Source of the DNA: CAYNGH01 sp964396845
GTDB taxonomy: Bacteria; Vulcanimicrobiota; JAJTBE01; CAYNGH01
Length of the DNA: 9,019 nucleotides
Direction: 5' to 3'
NCBI GenBank assembly: GCA_964396845.1
Contig: CAYNGH010000133.1
Location: 1-9,019 of the forward strand
The position numbers and the translations under genes were made by a program. Numbering within the stretch: the first letter of the stretch is position 1; the number at the start of each line of letters is the position of its first letter. The notes below the pieces were generated by a model, which searched no databases, was not told the origin of the DNA, and was given only the letters and a program-made list of their open reading frames with translations. This document shows positions 1 to 5,900 of the stretch, in pieces.

Positions 1-94
1 CTGGCTCACCGTCGAGAATGTCCATCAAGGCCCTGTCGATGAGGGCTCTCTTGCGGGCTATATAATCTTTCAAGTCCACTGCTTCAGCCTTCAT
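1..94 (-). CDS. ispA: Prenyl (farnesyl/geranylgeranyl) diphosphate synthase, N-terminus only
   Basis: Only the first 31 codons lie in the window; the gene runs off the left edge. The translated start, with DLKDYIARKRALIDRAL, is the kind of N-terminal helix seen in bacterial short-chain trans-prenyl diphosphate synthases of the IspA type. Enzymes of this family condense isopentenyl diphosphate with allylic diphosphates to make C15 or C20 prenyl chains in the cytoplasm. The diagnostic DDxxD motifs lie outside the window, so the call rests mainly on position: the ATG (92-94) overlaps the end of xseB by 11 bases in another frame, and xseB-ispA is a common conserved gene pair. The overlap implies translational coupling to xseB. 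Another helical N-terminus cannot be excluded. Confidence 0.7.
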   Translation of the reverse strand, partial: MKAEAVDLKDYIARKRALIDRALMDILDGEP

Positions 95-353
95 GGGACT
101 GCCCCTCCAGTTCCCTGGGAACTTCTGTGGTTTTCTTCTCAAAATCCTCTAAAACCCGTCGAACCTTCCCCTCCACCGACTCAAGGCGCACCGACAGCAG
201 ACGATAAAGCTCTGCCCCCTCCTCGAACCGGGCTATGGAATCATCCAGGGAAAGCTGTCCCGACTCCAGAGATTCCATTATCTCTTCCAGCCGGGCCAGA
301 CCCTCTTCAAAATTCAACTCCCCGTCAGGGGGATTCACTTTTTTCCGGCTCAT
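84..353 (-). CDS. xseB: Exodeoxyribonuclease VII small subunit
   Basis: This 89-residue protein matches XseB over nearly its whole length, which is normal for the family (about 70-90 residues). The conserved core is the helical hairpin starting FEEGLARLEEIMESLESG, followed by LSLDDSIARFEEGAEL. XseB binds the large subunit XseA to form cytoplasmic exonuclease VII, which degrades single-stranded DNA. A GTG at 354-356 also opens this frame, but the GAGGAG ribosome-binding site at 359-364 is only 2 bases from the GTG and 5 from the ATG at 351-353, so the ATG is chosen. The ribosome-binding site overlaps the stop codon of the upstream permease gene, and the 3' end overlaps ispA, so the three genes look like one operon. 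No xseA is visible in the window. Confidence 0.93.
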   Translation of the reverse strand: MSRKKVNPPDGELNFEEGLARLEEIMESLESGQLSLDDSIARFEEGAELYRLLSVRLESVEGKVRRVLEDFEKKTTEVPRELEGQSHEG

Positions 354-358
354 CACAA

Positions 359-364
359 CTCCTC
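359..364 (-). promoter_or_regulatory. Ribosome-binding site of xseB
   Basis: GAGGAG on the minus strand overlaps the TGA stop of the permease gene (363-365) and sits 5 bases before the ATG of xseB. It decides in favour of the ATG over the adjacent GTG and suggests coupled translation from the permease into xseB. Confidence 0.7.
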
Positions 365-1283
365 AATAATATTGCAGTCCACCTTTTTTAAAGTAGGCCA
401 CGTTGATAAAGGATATTATCCCCACAAAAAACGCCAGCACCAGAGCCAGGGCCGCGGCATATCCCATGTCAAACTCGGTGAAGGCCTTGTTGAAAATATA
501 ATAAACCATAGTGAGGGTTCCATATTCGGGACCGCCACCGGTCATAACATATATCTCCCCGAATACCTTCAGGGCCGATATGGATGATATTATCACACAC
601 AGAGCCACTGTGGGCTTCAACAGGGGCAAGGTCACCCTCCAGAATACATGCCACGGCCCGGCACCATCTATCCGGGCGGCTTCCTCAAACTCCGGGGGAA
701 TAGTCTGCAACCCCGCCAGATAAAGGATCATATAATACCCGATCCCCTGCCAGAAGGTTACAAACATGACCGCAGGCAGGGCCAGGGAACGATTCACAAG
801 CCAGGGCACCGGTTCCGAGAGTATTCCCAGCACCCTCACCAGCAGGAAATTCAATATGCCGTCGGATGCAAAAACCCATTTCCAGGCAATCCCCACAATC
901 ACAATCGAAGTGATGACCGGGATATAATATGCTGTCCTGAACCAGGTGACCCCGGGCAGATCCCGATTGACCAGCAAAGCTGCCAGAATCCCCGCCAGTT
1001 GAATGAAAGGCACCAGCAACAGGTATAACAGGGAGTTTCTGAGGGCTACATAAAACAAGGGATCATTGAAAACCCTGCGGAAATTATCAAACCCCACCCA
1101 GACAGGAGGCGTCAGCTGGCCCTCGGGAGTATGACGCAACAGGTTGTAATCGTTAAAACTCAAGATCACGCCGTAAACCATGGGATAAAATGTGAAAAGC
1201 ACCAGCAGAATCAATGCCGGCAACAAGAACAGGTATGCCACACCACTCTGACGGAGCTTTTTTTTATGGCTGTTATCTTTCAT
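363..1283 (-). CDS. ABC transporter permease, carbohydrate uptake (MalF/UgpA type)
   Basis: This 306-residue inner-membrane protein has the layout of a CUT1-family sugar permease. It has a short cationic N-terminus, six hydrophobic segments (about residues 16-36, 82-104, 116-137, 168-190, 224-246 and 272-295), and the cytoplasmic EAA loop at residues 201-220 (EAARIDGAG, ending in TLP) that docks onto the ATPase. The MTGGGP motif near residue 247 is typical of MalF/UgpA-like subunits. Such proteins normally pair with a MalG/UgpE-type permease and a solute-binding protein, but neither neighbour is present: downstream are xseB and ispA, upstream a DUF3352-like gene. The sugar is unknown. The ATG at 1281-1283 lacks a good ribosome-binding site; an in-frame TAG lies just upstream, so a much earlier start is excluded. 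Confidence 0.92.
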   Translation of the reverse strand: MKDNSHKKKLRQSGVAYLFLLPALILLVLFTFYPMVYGVILSFNDYNLLRHTPEGQLTPPVWVGFDNFRRVFNDPLFYVALRNSLLYLLLVPFIQLAGILAALLVNRDLPGVTWFRTAYYIPVITSIVIVGIAWKWVFASDGILNFLLVRVLGILSEPVPWLVNRSLALPAVMFVTFWQGIGYYMILYLAGLQTIPPEFEEAARIDGAGPWHVFWRVTLPLLKPTVALCVIISSISALKVFGEIYVMTGGGPEYGTLTMVYYIFNKAFTEFDMGYAAALALVLAFFVGIISFINVAYFKKGGLQYY

Positions 1284-1289
1284 CTCAAA

Positions 1290-1313
1290 CTATTCCAGCT
1301 CTCCCTGTTCCAT
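1290..1313 (-). promoter_or_regulatory. Possible leader mini-ORF before the permease gene
   Basis: On the minus strand, GGAGG (1324-1328) is followed 10 bases later by an ATG opening a 7-residue frame (MEQGELE) that ends in TAG. The permease ATG begins 6 bases after that stop, in the same frame. The mini-ORF has a better ribosome-binding site than the permease, so ribosomes ending on it could reinitiate there. Such short frames arise easily by chance. Confidence 0.25.
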
Positions 1314-1593
1314 AATGGGGCTTCCTCCGGCCCTCCACCACAAGGTTTCAAGTGAATCAATCATATGCATCTGTCATGCTGAACACACTTTTTCTTAAAT
1401 CTTTTGTCCATCTTATAAAAAGTCCCTTGAGCAACCATTTTGCCATCGATTAATTCTCTGACAAGCTATGAGCCTGATCAAGTCCCTTCCACCCTAACCT
1501 GTCATCGGGCAAATCATAATTCGGCAAAAAAATAATGATTATTGCCCAGATTCTATCGGTATCAGATTCGCCCCCGGCAGTGGGGTTCCTCCA

Positions 1594-1627
1594 GAAAAAA
1601 AAGGCCCGGAAGAACCGGGCCTTTTCA
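1594..1627 (-). terminator. Rho-independent terminator of the DUF3352-like gene
   Basis: A perfect 9-base-pair stem (AAGGCCCGG at 1601-1609, CCGGGCCTT at 1615-1623) with a 5-base loop is followed on the minus strand by an unbroken run of T. It lies about 30 bases after the stop codon of the gene at 1655-3355. A shorter T run on the plus side could give weak termination in the other direction. It separates that gene from the permease operon. Confidence 0.93.
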
Positions 1628-1654
1628 TATATGGGTATGGCTTTGTCTGCCTTG

Positions 1655-3355
1655 TTACTTTGCGGTTTTGAGAATGATCATATCAAACTTGAAACCGTCA
1701 GATGTAACCTCGGAAGTTGACCATAATTCACCATACTTCTTGATGTATTCGATCATAGTGTTCATAGCGGCGGCACTCTTGGGATCCTGAGAGGCTCCCA
1801 TGGCCTTTGCCATCTCCAGCATGGGAAGAATCTTCTCAAACTGCATCATGGCAACACTGATGGTGTTGTTGTTGATCTTGGGCTTTATCAGCTTGTAGCC
1901 TTCTCTCGAAGCAAGGGACTTGGCCTCATCCATCTTGTTGTCCATAAGGGTATTGAGCTTGGCAGAGCCTTTCCCAATTCCCAGGATGAAGAAGTCTTCA
2001 TAAAGGACGAAAGATCCTGAGTTCTCAGGCAGGTCATAGACAGTAATTCCATCTTTGTCCCGCTTGGTGAGGAACATCTCGCCAAAGGTCCCGGTGAGCT
2101 TGTCCATTACCTCCTGCATCTTGGCCTTGTCCTTGACCAGAAGGGACAGAACCACCGGCGGGGGTTCCTGACTACTGCCCCGGCCCCGCATCTGGGACTG
2201 CATCAACTCGGCGAAGTCCATGGTATAGGCCAGTTCGCCGGACAGGTTGTCGATGATGTCCTTCTGAAGGTCAACACCGGTCTGCTCCTTGAACTGCTCC
2301 ATTGCCGTATTCACCTGGTCAATGCCACCTTCCTGGGTTTCCACGATCTTCATGACTATCTCGTAGATATACTTGATATCTATTGCGCCATAATAGCTCA
2401 CATCGCTGGGATACAGCTTCAGGCTCTTGGGGTCCCCAAGATTCGCCTTGGTCTGCATCATGCTCTTGACTATCACGGAGTTTGAATTCTTGTCAATGGC
2501 AACAAAACCACTGGCAACAATATTCTCTTTCTCAATGCCGAATCCCATGGCCATATATTTCATTGCCTTGAGAAACTCTTCGGCCATTTCGTTTTCCGGC
2601 CCTTGACCCATGCCTTCCATGGCGGCTTCCATTATTGGCGCAAAGTCCATATAGAAGAGTCCCACGGATTTCGGGGGCAATTTTGTCAGGGCTAATGCCA
2701 CTTCCTTGTTGTCCTTGAGGGCCTTGCCCTTGCCACCGGCGGTGTCGATTACCTGCTTCATGGTGTCAACACTGCCTGATACGACAAACATTCCCTTGAC
2801 AAATGCCATTACCGATTCATCATCAGCGCTGATAATCATATCGGTATCGCCGTATTTCTCGGTCTTGGAGTTTTCACCGGATAATTCCTTCACCTTTGCC
2901 TTGGCCTTGTCCAGGTCCTTGACCGTGAAAGCCATAGCCATGGCATCGGCGCTGGGCTTATCACCAGGCTTCATATCTCCGGGCATTTCAACAAAAGTGA
3001 CCGTCACCTGATTGCCCATCCAGCTCATGATATCTTCCTCAAGGTCAATGTTCTCCTTGCCTTCAAGGTCCTTGAGAGATTTCTTGAACTCCGGATTCTC
3101 CTTGAGTTTTGTCCACAGTTCATCCCTGAGATTCGGATCATCTGCCTTGTCCAGATCCATCTGCATCAGCATTGCGCAATCATGGGGCAGAATCTCCATC
3201 ACTTTGCCCAATTCGGGCCCCGTCTTCTGGGTTGCGAAGAAAACTATCACACCAATGATAACAATGAGGATCACTACGATTACACCAATGCCTCCACCCT
3301 TTTTCTGGCCCTGGGCGTCTGCCTGATTTGCCCTGGCATCAGAATTGTCTGACAT
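1655..3355 (-). CDS. Membrane-anchored DUF3352-like protein
   Basis: This 566-residue protein has a polar, glycine-ending N-terminus, one transmembrane segment (about residues 23-41) and a long soluble part with no second membrane segment, so it is probably anchored with its bulk outside the cytoplasm. Its layout resembles DUF3352: an early ILPHDCAMLMQMDLDK stretch (the family often has a PADT-like start followed by a strand), then DIMSWMGNQVTVTF and NLSGELAYTMDF, which resemble the recurrent 'LG-x-E-hydrophobic' strands of that family. The function of DUF3352 is unknown, and no catalytic motif is visible. A strong ribosome-binding site (AGGAGGT, 3361-3367) is 5 bases before the ATG, and a strong terminator follows, so it is probably a well-expressed single-gene unit. 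The family call is by eye; another extracytoplasmic beta-rich family is possible. Confidence 0.72.
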   Translation of the reverse strand: MSDNSDARANQADAQGQKKGGGIGVIVVILIVIIGVIVFFATQKTGPELGKVMEILPHDCAMLMQMDLDKADDPNLRDELWTKLKENPEFKKSLKDLEGKENIDLEEDIMSWMGNQVTVTFVEMPGDMKPGDKPSADAMAMAFTVKDLDKAKAKVKELSGENSKTEKYGDTDMIISADDESVMAFVKGMFVVSGSVDTMKQVIDTAGGKGKALKDNKEVALALTKLPPKSVGLFYMDFAPIMEAAMEGMGQGPENEMAEEFLKAMKYMAMGFGIEKENIVASGFVAIDKNSNSVIVKSMMQTKANLGDPKSLKLYPSDVSYYGAIDIKYIYEIVMKIVETQEGGIDQVNTAMEQFKEQTGVDLQKDIIDNLSGELAYTMDFAELMQSQMRGRGSSQEPPPVVLSLLVKDKAKMQEVMDKLTGTFGEMFLTKRDKDGITVYDLPENSGSFVLYEDFFILGIGKGSAKLNTLMDNKMDEAKSLASREGYKLIKPKINNNTISVAMMQFEKILPMLEMAKAMGASQDPKSAAAMNTMIEYIKKYGELWSTSEVTSDGFKFDMIILKTAK

Positions 3356-3512
3356 TTTACACCTCCTGTAATAATTTAATATTTATTTTCCGGTCTTTTT
3401 GACCAGCCCACTTACTGGGCCTGCTGTCGGGTAACTTCCCCGCACTCTATCTGAAAAGTCCCTTCAATTCAGATTCCTGATACACCTTCAGCCACAACCC
3501 TCATCAAGCCTG

Positions 3513-3674
3513 TCATCCCAAAAATATCCGGAATCCGGGCTTGAACATCTCTGTTGCAAGGACTTCTTCATTGTGTTGCAGGGCCACCCTTAAAGGGTAT
3601 TTCTCCAAGACCTCAAGAAGTCCTGTCAAATAAAAATTATACAGAAAATTTGAATAACTTGAAGAGATTCCCAT
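3513..3674 (-). CDS. Possible small protein or gene remnant, 53 residues
   Basis: A frame of 53 codons runs from ATG (3672-3674) to TGA (3513-3515). The second half reads like a real protein: LLEVLEKYPLRVALQHNEEV and then a short tail ending in FRIFLG, an amphipathic helix with balanced charges. The first third is rich in Ser, Tyr, Phe and Asn and looks like AT-rich non-coding DNA. No ribosome-binding site precedes the ATG. An internal CTT, TTG or GTG start, or the surviving tail of an older gene, is equally possible. It shares no recognised family. It also overlaps a candidate promoter and an inverted repeat, so it competes with a reading of this DNA as an untranslated leader. Confidence 0.25.
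   Translation of the reverse strand: MGISSSYSNFLYNFYLTGLLEVLEKYPLRVALQHNEEVLATEMFKPGFRIFLG
3636..3663 (-). promoter_or_regulatory. Possible promoter for the DUF3352-like gene
   Basis: A perfect TATAAT (3636-3641, minus strand) has TTCAAG, a poor -35 match, 16 bases upstream (3658-3663). It points toward the DUF3352-like gene about 280 bases away. The surroundings are AT-rich, so a chance match is plausible. Confidence 0.3.
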
Positions 3675-3702
3675 AATCAATTTTCAGGAGTAATGGAAAT
3701 TA

Positions 3703-4221
3703 CTACAAAACTTTCATTATCTCGGCTTCAATGGCCCGGGTGCGAATCCCCGGCAGAAAACCCTTGAATTGCAGAATTCCATTGCGGTCAATCAGAAAAA
3801 GATTGACAATGGGGCTGGTAACAGGGCTGTCCCCGGTGAGTTTAGCCGTGAGAGAATCCCTCCCCCCGATAAGAACGGGAATGGGGAACTGGTTTTCCCT
3901 GACAAACTCATCAGCCCTCCTGACACCGGCAGTTCCAATGACATAAACCGCCAGCCTGTCCCTGGGAAAATCCCGATATATGGACAATATGTTATCCACT
4001 CCGCTGACAGAAACTGGCCCCATATCACATATCCAAATAAGAACCGGCATTTTGCCAATCACCTGGGAAAGATCCACTCTCGTCCCATCAACGGTGGGAA
4101 GAGAAATCCCCTCAACCCTGCTTCCGATCTTCATGCTACCAGCCTGTGCTGGCCCACATATGAGCAACGTTACAAGGATAATCAGCAAGATCAACTTGAA
4201 AGCTCGAAAATTACCTGACAT
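3703..4221 (-). CDS. Secreted thioredoxin-fold protein lacking the CxxC motif
   Basis: This 172-residue protein starts with a classic signal peptide (basic N-region, hydrophobic residues 10-22, probable cleavage after AQA at 25-27), so it acts outside the cytoplasm. The mature part has the layout of TlpA/redoxin proteins: a GSRVEGISLPTVDGTRVDLS opening, a VLIW strand, a helix where the active site should be, and the cis-proline segment TSPIVNLFLIDRNG (P137). Where active family members have WCxxC, this one has MGPV (residues 67-70). The only mature cysteine is C65, so ordinary disulfide exchange is unlikely. A non-catalytic binding role is possible; family and fold are inferred by eye. GGGGGTGA is placed 4 bases before the ATG. 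Its likely promoter is at 4251-4280, divergent from the peptidase gene. Confidence 0.82.
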   Translation of the reverse strand: MSGNFRAFKLILLIILVTLLICGPAQAGSMKIGSRVEGISLPTVDGTRVDLSQVIGKMPVLIWICDMGPVSVSGVDNILSIYRDFPRDRLAVYVIGTAGVRRADEFVRENQFPIPVLIGGRDSLTAKLTGDSPVTSPIVNLFLIDRNGILQFKGFLPGIRTRAIEAEIMKVL

Positions 4222-4250
4222 TATTTCACCCCCGGAATGTTTCTTCTGAC

Positions 4251-4280
4251 ATAATATTTATAATCCTTTGAGGCAATCAA
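4251..4280 (-). promoter_or_regulatory. Promoter of the thioredoxin-fold gene
   Basis: On the minus strand TTGATT (4275-4280) and TATTAT (4251-4256; one mismatch to TATAAT) are 18 bases apart. Transcription would begin about 20-25 bases before the ATG at 4219-4221, a usual distance. There is no room for an upstream gene in the same operon, since the neighbour is divergent. Confidence 0.5.
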
Positions 4281-4348
4281 AAGACTCCCGGAGATGGGGA
4301 GCAAATTTAAACAGGGAGAAGTTGTAAATAATAACCCCGGGATTGTGG

Positions 4349-4377
4349 TTGTATTGAACAGCCCCTTGGGATATAAT
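4349..4377 (+). promoter_or_regulatory. Promoter of the lethal-factor-like peptidase gene
   Basis: TTGTAT (4349-4354) and a perfect TATAAT (4372-4377) are 17 bases apart on the plus strand. The predicted start of transcription, near 4384, is about 23 bases before the chosen ATG at 4407. Confidence 0.55.
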
Positions 4378-4395
4378 TAAATCAGATCAATCTGC

Positions 4396-4401
4396 AGGTG
4401 G
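4396..4401 (+). promoter_or_regulatory. Ribosome-binding site deciding the peptidase start
   Basis: AGGTGG lies 5 bases before the ATG at 4407-4409. It physically contains the GTG at 4398-4400, which also opens the frame, so the GTG can hardly be the start. Confidence 0.65.
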
Positions 4402-4406
4402 CGATT

Positions 4407-5420
4407 ATGGAAATCAGCGGCCCGAAATTCGGGATGTATGATGCAAAATACCTGTCGGTCACCCAGAGGGACAAGCCCCAGACCGTCAAACCCAACGTAT
4501 TCCGGGAAGTGGACGAGTCGGTGGGCAAGGCCCTCCAGCTGACCCAGGACCTGGTGGCTCTCTCCCCCGAGGCCAGAGAATTTATGCGCCTGTTAAAAAA
4601 ATACGGCAAGGATTCTCCCCAGATGCAACAGTTCCTCCAGGGTAAAAATGTGGACAAACTGGTCTATTCATACAAAGAACTCCTGGATGCTGTTTATAGA
4701 AAAGATCAGGATGACCAGGAAGAAGAAGAAGAAGAAGATACCGCCCAGGGCAGAAAAAAGAAACAGAAACGTCCTGCAATGCCAAATTCTATGGTTTTGC
4801 AGTTCACATCGGGAGAAAGAAGCGCCAGAGGCAGAACCCAAAGCTGGAGCCGGGCCAGGGAACTGCTGGATAAAATGATAGTGTTTGACCCTGATGAATC
4901 CATCCGCCGGATGCTGATCCGGGAGCTGGAAGTGCTGGGGGAAGAAATCATAAGCGCTGTCAGACAATTCGGAGTCCACATAATCATCCTGCCCAGAAAC
5001 CAGAACCTGACCCAGATCCGAATCAAAGGCATGTCTGTGGTGGCACCGGGGCAGAAATCCTTTGACGGCAGGCCCTGGGAAATGGTACGGGGACTGTATG
5101 ACATCAGCCGTAGGATTATGGTAATCGGGCAGGAGAACATCGGCAACCCCAGACATTCCACCGCCATCCACGAATTTGCCCATGCCTTTGATCACACCTT
5201 CTCGGAAAAGAACCAGCGCAGGCTTCCCCTTTCTGTACAGCTGTGGAATCTGTTCCGACAGGAAAGAGAAGGCCTCATCACTGATTATGCCGGCACAAAC
5301 CCTCAGGAATATTTCGCCGAGTCCGTAGAAGCCTATTTCGGCACCACCGCCAGGGATGAACTGGAAAAGAAAGACCCGAAGATGTTCTCATACCTGGAGA
5401 ATCTGTTTGGCCCTCAGTAG
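4407..5420 (+). CDS. Zinc metallopeptidase with anthrax lethal factor-like (M34/ATLF) domain
   Basis: In this 337-residue protein the C-terminal third matches the catalytic domain of anthrax lethal factor. IHEFAHAFDH (HExxH at residues 255-259; zinc ligands H255 and H259, catalytic E256) is followed by TDYAGTNPQEYFAES. There E301 corresponds to the third zinc ligand of lethal factor (E735) and Y294 to its catalytic-site tyrosine (Y728), with the same 7-residue spacing. The tail (DPKMFSYLENLF) also resembles the end of lethal factor. The N-terminal 200 residues are not recognised and include a Glu run then a Lys/Arg cluster (about residues 100-125). No signal peptide or membrane segment is seen, so it is either cytoplasmic or exported by a system that uses other signals. 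The substrate is unknown. It appears to be transcribed alone from its own promoter. Confidence 0.85.
   Translation: MEISGPKFGMYDAKYLSVTQRDKPQTVKPNVFREVDESVGKALQLTQDLVALSPEAREFMRLLKKYGKDSPQMQQFLQGKNVDKLVYSYKELLDAVYRKDQDDQEEEEEEDTAQGRKKKQKRPAMPNSMVLQFTSGERSARGRTQSWSRARELLDKMIVFDPDESIRRMLIRELEVLGEEIISAVRQFGVHIIILPRNQNLTQIRIKGMSVVAPGQKSFDGRPWEMVRGLYDISRRIMVIGQENIGNPRHSTAIHEFAHAFDHTFSEKNQRRLPLSVQLWNLFRQEREGLITDYAGTNPQEYFAESVEAYFGTTARDELEKKDPKMFSYLENLFGPQ
4719..4736 (+). repeat. GAA trinucleotide repeat inside the peptidase gene
   Basis: Six perfect GAA codons in a row encode Glu 105-110 in the acidic linker. The repeat is in frame, so loss or gain of one unit changes the linker length without a frameshift. 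Confidence 0.85.
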
Positions 5421-5900
5421 CAATACAATAATTATCCTGTTTCTTGTATCAGTCTTGCTGTCATATGGCAATTTTACACAATTTTTATGCCTTTTTTATC
5501 CGAAACTGCCGACATTATGGGAGTTTCCTGCTGAATAATATTGTGAATATTTTTTCCAATACCTCCCGTTAACATCATTAAGGTAAATATTCTCATTTTT
5601 GCTTGAATTTTTATTAACTTTTATCGTCGAGGAAACGCTGCAACCATGGGATCATGCGGTGATTGTGCTGATTTTATTAAACTGGACAATAAGATATGTC
5701 TGAACTAATGGTCTAAAGATAATTATACTAAAGTATTACTGCATATAGCAAAAAGGTCGGTGGGGTAATTGATGATAATGCCCTAATGTAAGTTTACAGA
5801 TACAAGATATAGGGACTGTTCTGACACGATCTACAACATGTGGCAGAAATATATAAGACAGAACCGTTCTATAAAATAAATTACGGAGGAGAAGTAAAAT
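5421..5900. other. AT-rich non-coding region between peptidase and sigma-factor genes
   Basis: No coding frame is supported in these 480 bases on either strand, and the composition is clearly more AT-rich than the flanking genes. Visible elements are a hairpin with a G-G mismatch (GAAACT at 5502-5507 with AGTTTC at 5522-5527); an AT-only hairpin with a short T run (5537-5555) that could end the peptidase transcript weakly; a TATACT box (5725-5730) with no good -35; and the GGAGGAG ribosome-binding site (5885-5891). No known riboswitch or small-RNA core was recognised. It probably holds the sigma-gene promoter and a long leader. Confidence 0.5.
5537..5555 (+). terminator. Weak terminator-like hairpin after the peptidase gene
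   Basis: AATATT (5537-5542), loop GTG, AATATT (5546-5551) is followed by T to 5555. The stem contains only A-T pairs, so termination would be weak. It lies about 115 bases after the stop codon of the peptidase, and nothing better is seen in between. Confidence 0.25.

Larger units (their letters stand above)
1284..1654. other. Non-coding stretch upstream of the permease gene
   Basis: No convincing gene is seen in these 371 bases. They hold the terminator of the DUF3352-like gene (1594-1627), two copies of the 9-base word AAGTCCCTT (1420-1428 and 1480-1488), a TATAAG sequence on the minus strand directly downstream of the first copy that could be a -10 box without a matching -35, and a 7-codon minus-strand mini-ORF (1290-1313) with a good ribosome-binding site just before the permease. 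A 29-codon minus-strand frame at 1357-1446 has no good ribosome-binding site. The permease-xseB-ispA operon probably starts here. Confidence 0.5.
3356..3702. other. Leader region upstream of the DUF3352-like gene
   Basis: These 347 bases separate two minus-strand genes. They hold the AGGAGGT ribosome-binding site (3361-3367), two small adjacent hairpins (GGTC/GACC at 3392-3404; GCCCA/TGGGC at 3406-3420), one copy of AAGTCCCTT (3456-3464), a 10-base inverted repeat (3559-3568 with 3615-3624) around a near-palindrome at 3586-3598, a TATAAT box on the minus strand (3636-3641) and a possible 53-residue ORF (3513-3674). If the TATAAT is used, the transcript would carry a leader of about 270 bases. 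Confidence 0.5.

Noticed and set aside
1357..1446. 29-codon minus-strand frame encoding a cationic peptide (MAKWLLKGLFIRWTK...)
   Set aside because: It resembles an amphipathic peptide, but it is very short, has no good ribosome-binding site and overlaps a repeated intergenic word. It is not supported without conservation data.
1524..1548. Second terminator-like AT hairpin downstream of the DUF3352-like gene
   Set aside because: The stem is only five A-T pairs, and a far stronger terminator lies just upstream of it in the direction of transcription.
2706..3326. Two adjacent plus-strand open frames (2706-3011 and 3012-3326)
   Set aside because: They lie entirely antisense to the DUF3352-like gene, which has a strong ribosome-binding site, a membrane segment and a terminator. 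Their Ser-rich composition is what its reverse frame would give.
4668..5195. Two minus-strand frames of 153-175 codons opposite the peptidase gene
   Set aside because: They are antisense to the metallopeptidase. Their Phe and Ser runs are the reverse-frame reading of the GAA repeat.
5640..5900. Riboswitch (c-di-GMP, tetrahydrofolate or c-di-AMP type) before the sigma-factor gene
   Set aside because: Scanning for the conserved cores of these classes found no match; only scattered short similarities were present.
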